21,790 nt of DNA, taken from NCBI GenBank assembly GCA_964428795.1, contig CAYRZL010000045.1, forward strand, positions 1-21,790. The letters run 5' to 3'. Positions 7,217 to 15,421 of this stretch are shown piece by piece; the first letter of the stretch is position 1; each line of letters opens with the position of its first letter. This DNA comes from CAYRZL01 sp964428795 (lineage in GTDB: Bacteria > Bacillota > Clostridia > Lachnospirales > Lachnospiraceae). The notes under the pieces are model-generated. The model was not told the DNA's origin, searched no databases, and was given only the letters and a program-made list of their open reading frames with translations. The position numbers were made by a program, and so were the translations under genes.

Positions 7217-7260
7217 ATTGTATTTTTTGAGATACAATATTGTATCTCAAAAAATACAAG
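7217..7260. repeat. Two back-to-back operator copies forming a 42-bp perfect palindrome
   Basis: Copy 2 (7217-7238) has centre TTTTTGAG; copy 3 (7239-7260) has centre CTCAAAAA, the reverse complement, with one changed base at its outer end. The segment 7218-7259 is therefore a perfect palindrome with 21-base arms and no loop. It ends 44 bases before the first V-ATPase start codon. The following bases are G-rich, without a T tract, so it is not a terminator on the plus strand. Confidence 0.75.
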
Positions 7261-7303
7261 GGCGGAAAAAGCTTAAAACGACAAAAATTAAGGAGGTGTT
7301 TTA

Positions 7304-7618
7304 ATGCTGAATGAGATGATTCAGAGTGTAAAGGATGCTGAGATAAAGGCGGATAACATTCTGAAGGAGAGTGAGAAAACATCTGCTGAGCTGATTCAGG
7401 AAGCAAAAGATCAGGTAAATCAGATGCTGGATAATCTGAAGGCACAGTTGAAGGATGAATCTCAGAAAAAGCTGGAACAGGTGAAATCAGAGGAAGCTGC
7501 GGCAGAGCAGAGTTTTCTGAAGGAACTGGATCAGGAGCTGCAGGAGCAGATGGCTCTGGCACGCACAAAGGAGGGTGCGGTGATTGATGCAGTCATTGAC
7601 GGACTGATTCAGGCATAG
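7304..7618 (+). CDS. ntpF: V-type ATPase subunit G/H (peripheral stalk)
   Basis: A 104-residue, almost entirely charged and helical protein rich in Glu, Gln and Lys, with a heptad-like pattern from about residue 10 to 85 and no hydrophobic core. This is the small peripheral-stalk subunit that pairs with subunit E as a coiled coil. The sequence alone is weakly diagnostic. The call rests on composition, length and first position ahead of subunit I, as with ntpF in Enterococcus hirae. AAGGAGGTG lies eight bases before the ATG. It begins the operon, 44 bases after the operator palindrome. Confidence 0.85.
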   Translation: MLNEMIQSVKDAEIKADNILKESEKTSAELIQEAKDQVNQMLDNLKAQLKDESQKKLEQVKSEEAAAEQSFLKELDQELQEQMALARTKEGAVIDAVIDGLIQA

Positions 7619-7691
7619 CAGGTGTCGGCAAAAAACAGGATGAAAGATTTTATTTTTTATATGAAAACAAAAAGAAAAGGAGGGATGCGAA

Positions 7692-9710
7692 ATGGCAGTG
7701 ATGCAGATGCAGCGCTTAAACCTCTGTGGACACAAACGAAGCCGGAAAGCCATCTTAGAGAGGCTTCAGACCAGCGGTGTTGTGGAGATTGATATGCATG
7801 GAGACGTGCAGGAAGGCACGCAGACCATGGATACCACCGGGGAAAAGGCAGCATTTGAGCGAAATGCATCAGCGGCAGAGCAGGCGTTAGGAATACTGAA
7901 TATCTATGCGCCGGAAAAGAAATCCCTGTTGTCTTCTCTGGAAGGCAAAAAGCAGATCAGCAAGCAGGATTTTGAACAGTTGGTTTTAAAAAGAGATAAA
8001 ACGCTGGCTGAAGTGAAAGAGATTCTGCGGCTGGATAAAAGCATTGCGGAGGCAAGGAGCGAGATTGCCAGACTGGAAAACCGCATGGAGGCGCTGGAAC
8101 CATGGATGCCGCTGGATGTTCCGTTGAATGCTCAGGACACAAAACAGACGGTCGTTCTGTTCGGAACGCTGAATGGACAGGTGAGCTTAGAGCAGATATA
8201 CACTGCGCTAAAGACAGCAGAGCAGCCGGTGGAGACCTGTGAGGTGACGATCGTATCATCTACAAAGGACTATACTTACATCAGTGCAGTTATGATCCGC
8301 ACCATGCAGGATGCATTTCAGAATGCTCTGCGGGGATTGGGATATGCAAGACCGGCAGAGTACATCGCAAACATTCCGGCAAAGGAAAAGGAACTGCTGG
8401 AGCAGAGCAAAGAAACCCAGCTGCAGTTTATCCGGGAATGTGAAAGCGAGATTGCGGCAAGAGGTCCGCTTCGCGGGGATATCGAGATGATTCAGGACTA
8501 TTTTTCCACAAGGGCGGAGAAATACAGTGTTCTGGGCAAGCTTCCTCAAACAGGTCATGCCTTTTTCCTGAGCGGCTATGTGCCGAAAGAAAAAGCGGGA
8601 GCGCTGGTGAAGGATCTGGAGGAAAATTACGGTGCTACCGTGGAGCTGGAGGAGATACCGGAGAATGAAGAAATACCGGTATTATTGAAAAACAATCCGT
8701 TCTCCAATTCGGTGGAGGGTGTACTGGCTTCCTACGGATTGCCGAAACGGGGGGAGATCGATCCGACCACAATCATGTCATTCTTCTATGTGTTCCTGTT
8801 CGGGCTGATGCTTTCCGACGCGGCTTACGGCGCACTGATCGCCATTGTGTGCGGCGCGGTGCTTTTGAAATTTAAAAATATGGATCAGGGACTTTACAAA
8901 TCCATCAAGATGTTTTTCTGGTGCGGTGTATCAACCCTGTTCTGGGGCGTTATGTTCGGAGGATATTTCGGAGATCTGATCACCGTCGTGTCCAGAGAAT
9001 ATTTCGGTCACGCGGTCGAGATACCGGCATTGTGGTTTGTACCTTTGAATGAGCCTATGCGGATGCTGATGTACTCTATGGTGTTTGGTCTGATCCATCT
9101 GTTTACCGGACTGGCGCTGGCGGGTTATCAGAAGCTGAAGAAAAAGGATGTTATGGGCTTCTTCTGCGATGTGGTGGCATGGTTCATGTTCCTTATCGGA
9201 CTGATCCTGATTCTGCTGCCCACAGAGATTTTCCACTCTATTTCCCAGATGGAATTTAATTTCCCTGCGGGATTAAATCTGTTTGCGAAGGTACTTGCCA
9301 TTGCAGGTGCAGTGATCATTCTGGTCATGAGCGGAAGAAGAAAAAAGAAGAAAATCGGTATGCGTCTTGCGATCGGAGCTTACGATCTGTACGGAATCAC
9401 TTCCTGGCTGTCCGATATTCTGTCATATTCCCGACTTCTGGCATTGGGACTGGCAACCGGTGTTATCGCACAGGTTATCAACCAGATGGGAACCATGTTC
9501 GGCACAGGCGTATTCGGAACGATCGTGTTCATATTGATCTTTATCATCGGTCATACCCTGAATCTGGCGATCAACCTGCTGGGTGCATATGTCCACACCA
9601 ACCGTCTCCAGTTTGTGGAGTTCTTTAATAAATTTTACGAGGGCGGTGGAAAACCATTCCAACCGTTCACCACGATTACGAAATATATCAAAATCAAGGA
9701 GGAAAACTAA
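7692..9710 (+). CDS. ntpI: V-type ATPase subunit I (membrane stator, a-subunit)
   Basis: A 672-residue protein with the two-part shape of this subunit. About 360 N-terminal residues are cytoplasmic with coiled coils (for example 90-135 and 235-270). The C-terminal membrane part from about 365 has seven to eight hydrophobic segments. The key Arg that faces the rotor ring is in LSYSRLLALGLATGVIA, and the conserved end QFVEFFNKFYEGGGKPFQPF is present. It forms the half-channels through which ions reach the K ring. AAGGAGGG precedes the ATG. The gap to subunit K is one base, with the K ribosome site inside this gene's end. Confidence 0.96.
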   Translation: MAVMQMQRLNLCGHKRSRKAILERLQTSGVVEIDMHGDVQEGTQTMDTTGEKAAFERNASAAEQALGILNIYAPEKKSLLSSLEGKKQISKQDFEQLVLKRDKTLAEVKEILRLDKSIAEARSEIARLENRMEALEPWMPLDVPLNAQDTKQTVVLFGTLNGQVSLEQIYTALKTAEQPVETCEVTIVSSTKDYTYISAVMIRTMQDAFQNALRGLGYARPAEYIANIPAKEKELLEQSKETQLQFIRECESEIAARGPLRGDIEMIQDYFSTRAEKYSVLGKLPQTGHAFFLSGYVPKEKAGALVKDLEENYGATVELEEIPENEEIPVLLKNNPFSNSVEGVLASYGLPKRGEIDPTTIMSFFYVFLFGLMLSDAAYGALIAIVCGAVLLKFKNMDQGLYKSIKMFFWCGVSTLFWGVMFGGYFGDLITVVSREYFGHAVEIPALWFVPLNEPMRMLMYSMVFGLIHLFTGLALAGYQKLKKKDVMGFFCDVVAWFMFLIGLILILLPTEIFHSISQMEFNFPAGLNLFAKVLAIAGAVIILVMSGRRKKKKIGMRLAIGAYDLYGITSWLSDILSYSRLLALGLATGVIAQVINQMGTMFGTGVFGTIVFILIFIIGHTLNLAINLLGAYVHTNRLQFVEFFNKFYEGGGKPFQPFTTITKYIKIKEEN

Positions 9711-9711
9711 A

Positions 9712-10179
9712 ATGACATTAGGAGTAGTTTTTGGAATTATCGGAGCAGCAGTTGCAGTTCTGTTTGCAGGTGCAGGTTCAGCAATCGGAGTAGGTACTGC
9801 CGGTCAGGCGGCATCCGGCGTTGTGGCACAGGACCCGGATAAATTTGCGAAGGTTCTTATCATGGAGCTTTTGCCGGGTACACAGGGTATTTACGGTCTG
9901 CTGGTAGGATTTATTACATTGTCAAACATCGGTCTGCTGGGCGGCGGTCTGGCAGAAGTATCCGTGGCAAGAGGACTGGCAATTCTGGGAGCATGCCTCC
10001 CGATCGGTATCGTAGGTCTGATCTCCGGTATTCATCAGGGAAAAACCTCCGCAGCAGCTATCGGTGTTGTTGCAAAGAAACCGGAGCAGTTCGGTAAAGC
10101 AATGCTGTTCCCTGCAATGGTTGAGACTTACGCAATCCTCGCACTGTTGATTTCTATTCTTGCAGTTACTGCCATCTAA
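9712..10179 (+). CDS. ntpK: V-type ATPase subunit K (proteolipid rotor ring), probably Na+ binding
   Basis: A 155-residue duplicated proteolipid with four membrane helices in two hairpins (each with an IG-x-G/A-A pattern and a polar loop containing KP-E or DPDKF). It forms the rotating membrane ring. Residues that coordinate Na+ in Enterococcus hirae NtpK are all present: LPGTQ at 54-58 (Leu61, Thr64, Gln65 there), Gln109 in SGIHQGK (Gln110) and Glu138 in MVETYAIL (Glu139). This points to Na+ rather than H+ transport (inference by known alignment). I choose ATG at 9712, with AAGGAGG just upstream; the open frame to 9583 lies inside subunit I. A 92-base gap with a possible hairpin precedes subunit E. 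Confidence 0.96.
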   Translation: MTLGVVFGIIGAAVAVLFAGAGSAIGVGTAGQAASGVVAQDPDKFAKVLIMELLPGTQGIYGLLVGFITLSNIGLLGGGLAEVSVARGLAILGACLPIGIVGLISGIHQGKTSAAAIGVVAKKPEQFGKAMLFPAMVETYAILALLISILAVTAI

Positions 10180-10271
10180 TGTGACGGAGGACACGGAAGA
10201 GGGAGAGCACATCAGGTGTTTTTGCTGAGACGTGTCTGGGAATGGAAATGAATCAGAAAAAGGAGGATGCA

Positions 10272-10865
10272 ATGAGCGGATTAGAGAAAATCATTGATCA
10301 AATCCTGACGGAAGCAAGAGAGCAGGCGGATCAGACCGTGGCAAATGCACAGGCACAGGCAGATGAAATCCGTGTCAGAGGCGCAGAAAAAGCAGAACAG
10401 ATGCGCAATCAGGCGGAGGATGACGACAAAAAAGCCATTGAAAATTACCGGTCGCGAATGAATTCCGCAAAAGATCTGAAACGGAGAACCCGTGTGTTGG
10501 AATCCAGACAGAAAACCATCGCAGAGCTGATTGAAAAGGCGTACAAAAAAGTCTGCGCTGCGGATGTGGATACTTATTTTTCCTTTATGGAGAAGGTGAT
10601 CGCAGCGAATGTGATGCCTGAACAGGGAGAAATTTATTTCTCACAGAAGGATCTGAACCGGATGCCGAAAGGATTTGAGTTAAAGATAAAAGAGGCGGCT
10701 CAGAAGAAGGGCGGAGATCTGACCCTGAGAAAGGAGCCGGGAAAAATAGAGAATGGATGCATTCTGGTATATGGAGGTATCGAGGAGAACTGTACCGTAA
10801 AAGCTTTGTTTGATGCAAAGAAAGATCATATGACAGATTTGATATACCGGATGTTGTATGCATAA
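10272..10865 (+). CDS. ntpE: V-type ATPase subunit E (peripheral stalk)
   Basis: A 197-residue stalk subunit. The first 100 residues are a long charged helix (from SGLEKIIDQIL through EQADQTVANAQAQADE) that pairs with subunit G/H. The C-terminal half is a small globular domain (GEIYFSQKDLNR, NGCILVYGGIEENCTVKALFD) that binds the catalytic head. The motif GCILVYGGIEENCT is typical of the family. I choose ATG at 10272, with AAAGGAGG eight bases upstream; an earlier in-frame ATG at 10242 has no such site. Subunit C follows after 23 bases. Confidence 0.93.
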   Translation: MSGLEKIIDQILTEAREQADQTVANAQAQADEIRVRGAEKAEQMRNQAEDDDKKAIENYRSRMNSAKDLKRRTRVLESRQKTIAELIEKAYKKVCAADVDTYFSFMEKVIAANVMPEQGEIYFSQKDLNRMPKGFELKIKEAAQKKGGDLTLRKEPGKIENGCILVYGGIEENCTVKALFDAKKDHMTDLIYRMLYA

Positions 10866-10888
10866 AGCACGAATAAGGAGGTTTAAAA

Positions 10889-11860
10889 ATGTCTGATATG
10901 GATTATACCTTTGCGGTTGCGCGTGTTCGTGCTATGGAAGTGTCATTGTTTTCAAAAAGTACCATTGATCAGCTCATGGGGTGCAAGACCTATGAAGCCT
11001 GCATGAACTTTCTGCAGGAGCGCGGCTGGGGAGATGGCATTGGGAACAATGATCTGGATCAGATACTTGTGGCGGAAAAGGAGAAAGTCTGGACTACCGT
11101 GGAGGAATTGAAGGTTCCAATGGAAGTATTTGATGTGCTGTCCATCCCGAATGAATTTCAGAATCTGAAGGTCGCCCTGAAGGAAGCCTACCTGAAGGTG
11201 CAGCATGATGATTTTTATCTGGAAGGAACAAAATATTCCAGAGAAGAGCTGCGAGAGATGGTGCAGAAAAAAGAGTTTGACAGTCTGCCTGCCGATATGG
11301 CGGAGGCTGCAGTCGAGAGCTTTGAAGTTCTGCTTCGTACCGGAGACGGTCAGTTGTGCGACATGATCCTGGATCGGGGAGCGCTGACTTCCATCCGTAA
11401 GGCGGCGGAGAAGTCCGGCGAGGAAGTCATTCAGGAATATGCCCGCATCATTGTGGCGACTGCGGATATGAAGGTGGCTTACCGTTGTATCATGACAGGT
11501 AAGAGCCGGGATTTTATGATCCGTGCGCTGGCGCCCTGTGAGGGACTGGATGTGGTCAGAATGGCAGAGCGTGCCAGTGAAGGGCTGGATGCTTTTTGTG
11601 ATTATCTGAAAAACAACGGTTACGGGGAAGCGGCAGACAGTCTCATGCAAGGAGCGTCCGCTTTTGAGCGTTGGTGCGATAATTATCTGATTGAAATGAT
11701 GCAGCCTCAGAAATACAATGCATTTTCCGTTGGCCCGGTAGTGGCATATGTACTGGCAAGGGAAAATGAGATCAAGACGGTGGGCATTATCGTAACCGGA
11801 AAAGCAAACGGTCTTAGCGAGGAATCAATCAAAGAAAGGATCAGGGAAATGTATGTATAG
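10889..11860 (+). CDS. ntpC: V-type ATPase subunit C (central stalk/rotor connector)
   Basis: A 323-residue helical protein of the V-type C/AC39 family, which connects the DF shaft to the K ring as a funnel. Visible features are the N-terminal DYTFAVARVRAMEVSLFSK, the repeated ARI-like helices in the middle, and the conserved end VGPVVAYVLARENEIKTVGIIVTGKANGL, the usual signature (split here: GPVVAYVLARENE then IIVTGK). Length matches. It starts with ATG after AAGGAGGT. The stop overlaps the start of subunit F by eight bases, consistent with coupled translation. Confidence 0.95.
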   Translation: MSDMDYTFAVARVRAMEVSLFSKSTIDQLMGCKTYEACMNFLQERGWGDGIGNNDLDQILVAEKEKVWTTVEELKVPMEVFDVLSIPNEFQNLKVALKEAYLKVQHDDFYLEGTKYSREELREMVQKKEFDSLPADMAEAAVESFEVLLRTGDGQLCDMILDRGALTSIRKAAEKSGEEVIQEYARIIVATADMKVAYRCIMTGKSRDFMIRALAPCEGLDVVRMAERASEGLDAFCDYLKNNGYGEAADSLMQGASAFERWCDNYLIEMMQPQKYNAFSVGPVVAYVLARENEIKTVGIIVTGKANGLSEESIKERIREMYV

Positions 11861-12173
11861 AGCAGCAGTGATAGGTGCATATGACAGTATATACGGATTT
11901 GTCGCACTGGGACTTGATATATTTCCGGTGACAGATCCCCGGGATGGAGAGGACACACTCAAAAAGCTGGCATCTGACAACTATGCGGTGATCTATATCA
12001 CGGAGGCGTTGGCGGCACAGCTTGAAAAGACCATCCAGAAATATAAAGAGCAGCTTCTTCCGGCGATCATTCTGATTCCGGGCGTTTCCGGAAATACAGG
12101 AGCAGGCGTGGCAGAGGTAAAAGCATCGGTTGAAAAAGCGGTTGGATCAGATATACTGTTTTCAAACGAATAA
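11853..12173 (+). CDS. ntpG: V-type ATPase subunit F (central stalk)
   Basis: A 106-residue Rossmann-like shaft subunit called F in general and NtpG in Enterococcus. It starts MYRAAVIGAYDSIYGFVALGLD, contains YAVIYITEALA and PAIILIPG, and keeps the family length. It binds subunit D and helps couple the head to rotation. The ATG lies within the last codons of subunit C (eight-base overlap), so its translation probably depends on that gene. Confidence 0.93.
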   Translation: MYRAAVIGAYDSIYGFVALGLDIFPVTDPRDGEDTLKKLASDNYAVIYITEALAAQLEKTIQKYKEQLLPAIILIPGVSGNTGAGVAEVKASVEKAVGSDILFSNE

Positions 12174-12211
12174 CTGTTCAGTAAAAGTATTGAATAGAAA
12201 GGATATTGCAT

Positions 12212-13978
12212 ATGAGCAAAGGAACGATTAAAAAAGTCGCAGGACCACTGGTTATCGCGTCCGGCATGCGTGATGCAAACATGTTTGACGTGGTACGTGT
12301 TAGTGACCAGCGATTGATTGGTGAAATCATAGAGATGCACGGGGATGAGGCATCCATTCAGGTATACGAGGAAACCTCGGGTCTTGGCCCCGGAGAACCG
12401 GTGGAGTCTATGGAGGTACCACTTTCCGTGGAACTTGGCCCCGGTCTGATTACAAGTATTTATGATGGTATCCAGAGACCGCTGGATGACATTATGAAGG
12501 TTTCAGGAAACAACCTGCAGCGAGGCGTTGAGGTGCCTTCCCTGAAGCGCGATCTGAAATGGAGCTTTGTACCGACCGTAAAGGTTGGAGACGAAGTGGA
12601 AGCCGGAGATGTTATCGGTACCGTACAGGAGACGATTATCGTGGAGCACAGGATCATGGTGCCTTACGGTGTAAAGGGAACGGTAAAAGACATCAAATCC
12701 GGTGAATTTACGGTAGAGGAAACCGTAGCAGTAGTTGAAACCCCGGAGGGAGACCGGGAGCTGACACTGATGCAGCGCTGGCCCGTTCGACGGGGACGCC
12801 CGTACAAACAGAAAATGACACCGGAGATGCCTCTTGTTACTGGTCAGCGTGTGGTAGATACCTTCTTCCCCCTGGCAAAAGGCGGTGTAGCGGCAGTACC
12901 GGGACCATTCGGAAGCGGTAAGACCGTTATCCAGCATCAGTTGGCAAAATGGGCAGAGGCTGATATCGTTGTTTACATCGGATGCGGTGAGCGTGGAAAT
13001 GAGATGACGGACGTTCTGAACGAGTTCCCGGAATTGAAGGATCCGAAGACCGGACAGTCTCTGATGGAGCGTACCGTGTTGATCGCAAATACATCGGATA
13101 TGCCGGTTGCAGCCCGTGAGGCATCCATTTATACCGGTATTACCATCGCAGAGTATTTCCGTGATATGGGATATTCCGTGGCGCTGATGGCAGATTCTAC
13201 CTCCCGTTGGGCAGAGGCGCTCCGTGAGATGTCGGGACGTCTGGAAGAGATGCCCGGTGAGGAAGGTTATCCTGCTTATCTGGGAAGCCGTCTGGCACAG
13301 TTCTATGAGCGTGCCGGTCATGTGATCTCCCTGGGTAAAGAGGGGAGAGAAGGGGCGTTGTCCGTAATCGGTGCGGTATCACCGCCAGGTGGTGATATCT
13401 CCGAGCCGGTATCCCAGGCAACCCTGCGTATCGTAAAGGTATTCTGGGGTCTGGATTCTGCACTGGCATACAAACGTCACTTCCCGGCAATCAACTGGCT
13501 GAACAGCTATTCGCTGTATCTGGACAGTCTGAGAGGATGGTTTGATGAAAATGTTTCTCCGGAATGGATGGAGAACCGCCAGAAGATGATGAGCCTGCTT
13601 CAGGAAGAGGCGGAGCTGGAAGAAATCGTAAAGATGGTAGGTATGGATGCCCTTTCCGCAGGCGACCGCCTGAAAATGGAAGCAGCCCGCTCCATCCGTG
13701 AGGACTTCCTGCATCAGAACTCCTTCCATGAGATCGATACCTATACATCTCTGGAAAAACAGATGAAGATGATGAAGCTCGTTATCGCATTTTACGAGGA
13801 TTCCGCAGAAGCGCTTGCACAGGGTGCAGATATGCAGGAACTCATCAAAATGCCGGTTCGTGAGCGGATCGGACGTTATAAATATACGACAGAAGATCGT
13901 TTGGATGAAGAATATGAAAGCGTTTGTGCTGATCTGAACAGACAGATCGCAGCACTGCTTGGAAAGGGGGATGAGTAG
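12212..13978 (+). CDS. ntpA: V-type ATPase catalytic subunit A
   Basis: The 588-residue ATP-hydrolysing subunit. The P-loop GPFGSGKT is at residues 231-238, the catalytic Glu lies in GERGNEMTDVL near 262, and the ALMADSTSRWAEALRE segment follows. The non-homologous insert typical of V-type A subunits (about residues 115-185) is present, distinguishing it from F1 beta. I choose ATG at 12212, with GAAAGGA upstream; a TTG two codons earlier is possible but unlikely. Three A and three B subunits form the head. The stop overlaps the ribosome site and lies one base before the chosen start of subunit B. Confidence 0.97.
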   Translation: MSKGTIKKVAGPLVIASGMRDANMFDVVRVSDQRLIGEIIEMHGDEASIQVYEETSGLGPGEPVESMEVPLSVELGPGLITSIYDGIQRPLDDIMKVSGNNLQRGVEVPSLKRDLKWSFVPTVKVGDEVEAGDVIGTVQETIIVEHRIMVPYGVKGTVKDIKSGEFTVEETVAVVETPEGDRELTLMQRWPVRRGRPYKQKMTPEMPLVTGQRVVDTFFPLAKGGVAAVPGPFGSGKTVIQHQLAKWAEADIVVYIGCGERGNEMTDVLNEFPELKDPKTGQSLMERTVLIANTSDMPVAAREASIYTGITIAEYFRDMGYSVALMADSTSRWAEALREMSGRLEEMPGEEGYPAYLGSRLAQFYERAGHVISLGKEGREGALSVIGAVSPPGGDISEPVSQATLRIVKVFWGLDSALAYKRHFPAINWLNSYSLYLDSLRGWFDENVSPEWMENRQKMMSLLQEEAELEEIVKMVGMDALSAGDRLKMEAARSIREDFLHQNSFHEIDTYTSLEKQMKMMKLVIAFYEDSAEALAQGADMQELIKMPVRERIGRYKYTTEDRLDEEYESVCADLNRQIAALLGKGDE

Positions 13979-13979
13979 G

Positions 13980-15365
13980 ATGCCGAAAGAGTATAGAACC
14001 ATACAGGAAGTAGCCGGACCGCTGATGCTGGTAAAAGGCGTTTCCGATGTAACCTATGATGAGCTGGGAGAGATCGAGCTTGCCAATGGCGAAACACGAA
14101 GATGCAAGGTTTTGGAGATCAACGGAAGCGATGCGCTGGTACAGTTGTTTGAGAGCTCTACCGGTATCAACCTGTCCAACAGTAAGGTGCGTTTTCTCGG
14201 ACGAAGCCAGCAACTTGGCGTGTCCGGAGATATGCTTGGACGTGTCTTTGACGGACTGGGCAACCCCATTGACGGCGGCCCTGAAATTCTGCCGGAGCAG
14301 CGCAGAGATATCAACGGTCTGCCTATGAATCCGGCAGCCCGCAGCTATCCGGAGGAGTTTATCCAGACCGGTATATCCGCCATTGACGGACTGAACACAC
14401 TGGTTCGTGGACAGAAGCTGCCGATCTTCTCCGCATCCGGTCTGCCCCATTCCCAGTTGGCGGCGCAGATCGCAAAACAGGCGAAAGTACGCGGTAAGGA
14501 TGAAAACTTTGCGGTAGTATTTGCCGCTATGGGTATCACCTTTGAGGAGTCCAACTTCTTTATTGAGAGCTTTAAGGAGACGGGTGCTATTGACCGTACC
14601 GTTCTCTTTATCAACCTGGCAAATGACCCGGCAGTAGAGCGTATTGCTACTCCGCGAATGGCATTGACGGCAGCAGAATACCTTGCCTTTGAAAAAGATA
14701 TGCACGTCCTTGTTATTCTGACGGATATCACAAACTATGCAGATGCGCTCCGTGAGGTATCCGCAGCCCGCAAGGAAGTACCGGGCCGCCGTGGATATCC
14801 GGGATATATGTATACGGATCTTGCTACGCTGTATGAACGTGCAGGCCGTCAGAAGGGTAAAAAGGGAAGTATCACGATGATCCCGATTCTGACCATGCCG
14901 GAGGATGATAAGACCCATCCGATTCCTGACCTGACCGGATACATCACAGAAGGTCAGATCATCTTAAGCCGTGAGCTGTACCGTAAGGGTGTACAGCCGC
15001 CGATTGACGTACTTCCGTCCCTGTCCCGTCTGAAAGATAAGGGTATCGGCGAGGGCAAGACAAGAGCGGATCACTCAAACACCATGAACCAGTTGTTTGC
15101 AGCTTATGCCCGCGGTAAAGATGCAAAAGAGCTGATGACCATTCTCGGTGAGGCTGCTTTGTCTGACATCGACCTGCTGTACGCAAAATTTGCGGATGCC
15201 TTTGAGAAAGAGTATGTATCTCAGGGCTATGATGCGAACCGTGATATCGAGGATACGCTGGAGATTGGCTGGAAGCTGCTGACAATCCTGCCGAGAAGCG
15301 AGCTGAAACGTATCGACGACAAATATCTCGACCTTTACTATGATAAGTATAAAAATGAGCAGTAA
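13980..15365 (+). CDS. ntpB: V-type ATPase regulatory subunit B
   Basis: A 461-residue nucleotide-binding but non-catalytic partner of subunit A. The P-loop position is replaced by SASGLPH (151-157), as expected for B. Other marks are GRVFDGLGNPIDGGPE, LTDITNYADALREVSAARKEV (in two parts) and PGRRGYPGYMYTDLA. I choose ATG at 13980 (MPKEYRTIQEVAGP), one base after the subunit A stop, with AAAGGGGG nine bases upstream. An ATG at 13971 would overlap the A stop but is too close to that site. A hairpin covers its stop codon (15357-15388). Confidence 0.97.
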   Translation: MPKEYRTIQEVAGPLMLVKGVSDVTYDELGEIELANGETRRCKVLEINGSDALVQLFESSTGINLSNSKVRFLGRSQQLGVSGDMLGRVFDGLGNPIDGGPEILPEQRRDINGLPMNPAARSYPEEFIQTGISAIDGLNTLVRGQKLPIFSASGLPHSQLAAQIAKQAKVRGKDENFAVVFAAMGITFEESNFFIESFKETGAIDRTVLFINLANDPAVERIATPRMALTAAEYLAFEKDMHVLVILTDITNYADALREVSAARKEVPGRRGYPGYMYTDLATLYERAGRQKGKKGSITMIPILTMPEDDKTHPIPDLTGYITEGQIILSRELYRKGVQPPIDVLPSLSRLKDKGIGEGKTRADHSNTMNQLFAAYARGKDAKELMTILGEAALSDIDLLYAKFADAFEKEYVSQGYDANRDIEDTLEIGWKLLTILPRSELKRIDDKYLDLYYDKYKNEQ

Positions 15366-15388
15366 ACAAAAAACTGTTTTAACTGCTC
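15357..15388 (+). other. Intercistronic hairpin at the end of ntpB
   Basis: GAGCAGT (15357-15363) pairs perfectly with ACTGCTC (15382-15388), and AAACA/TGTTT extends the stem with a small bulge. The ntpB stop lies in the stem. No T tract follows, so it is not a normal terminator. It could mark an mRNA processing or stability point before ntpD (inference). Confidence 0.45.
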
Positions 15389-15421
15389 AGAAAAGCTGCA
15401 CATCATAGAAAGGAGGGAATT

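Larger units (their letters stand above)
6905..7303. other. Divergent regulatory region between the dehydrogenase remnant and the V-ATPase operon
   Basis: About 400 bases of AT-rich DNA without a convincing gene. It holds the minus-strand promoter at 6977-7005, a plus-strand -10 (TATAAT, 7060-7065) with a poorly spaced -35, the candidate promoter at 7184-7212, and three copies of a 22-bp dyad at 7148-7169, 7217-7238 and 7239-7260. A 73-codon open frame at 7055-7276 crosses the operators, is very Lys-rich, and has no family features, so I leave it out. Confidence 0.6.

Noticed and set aside
7218..7259. Palindrome as an intrinsic terminator
   Set aside because: No T tract follows on the plus strand, and its halves are operator copies that match a fourth copy elsewhere.
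7055..7260. CRISPR array or insertion-sequence ends suggested by repeated ATTGTAT motifs
   Set aside because: The copies are few, unevenly spaced and in opposite orientations, with no spacers and no transposase; they look like regulator sites.
7055..7276. 73-codon plus-strand frame ahead of the V-ATPase operon
   Set aside because: It crosses the repeated dyads and palindrome, is Lys-rich without pattern, and lacks a convincing role; the DNA is better explained as regulatory.
8931..9662. Several minus-strand frames opposite ntpI
   Set aside because: They mirror the membrane-protein codons of the true gene and have no ribosome sites or family features.
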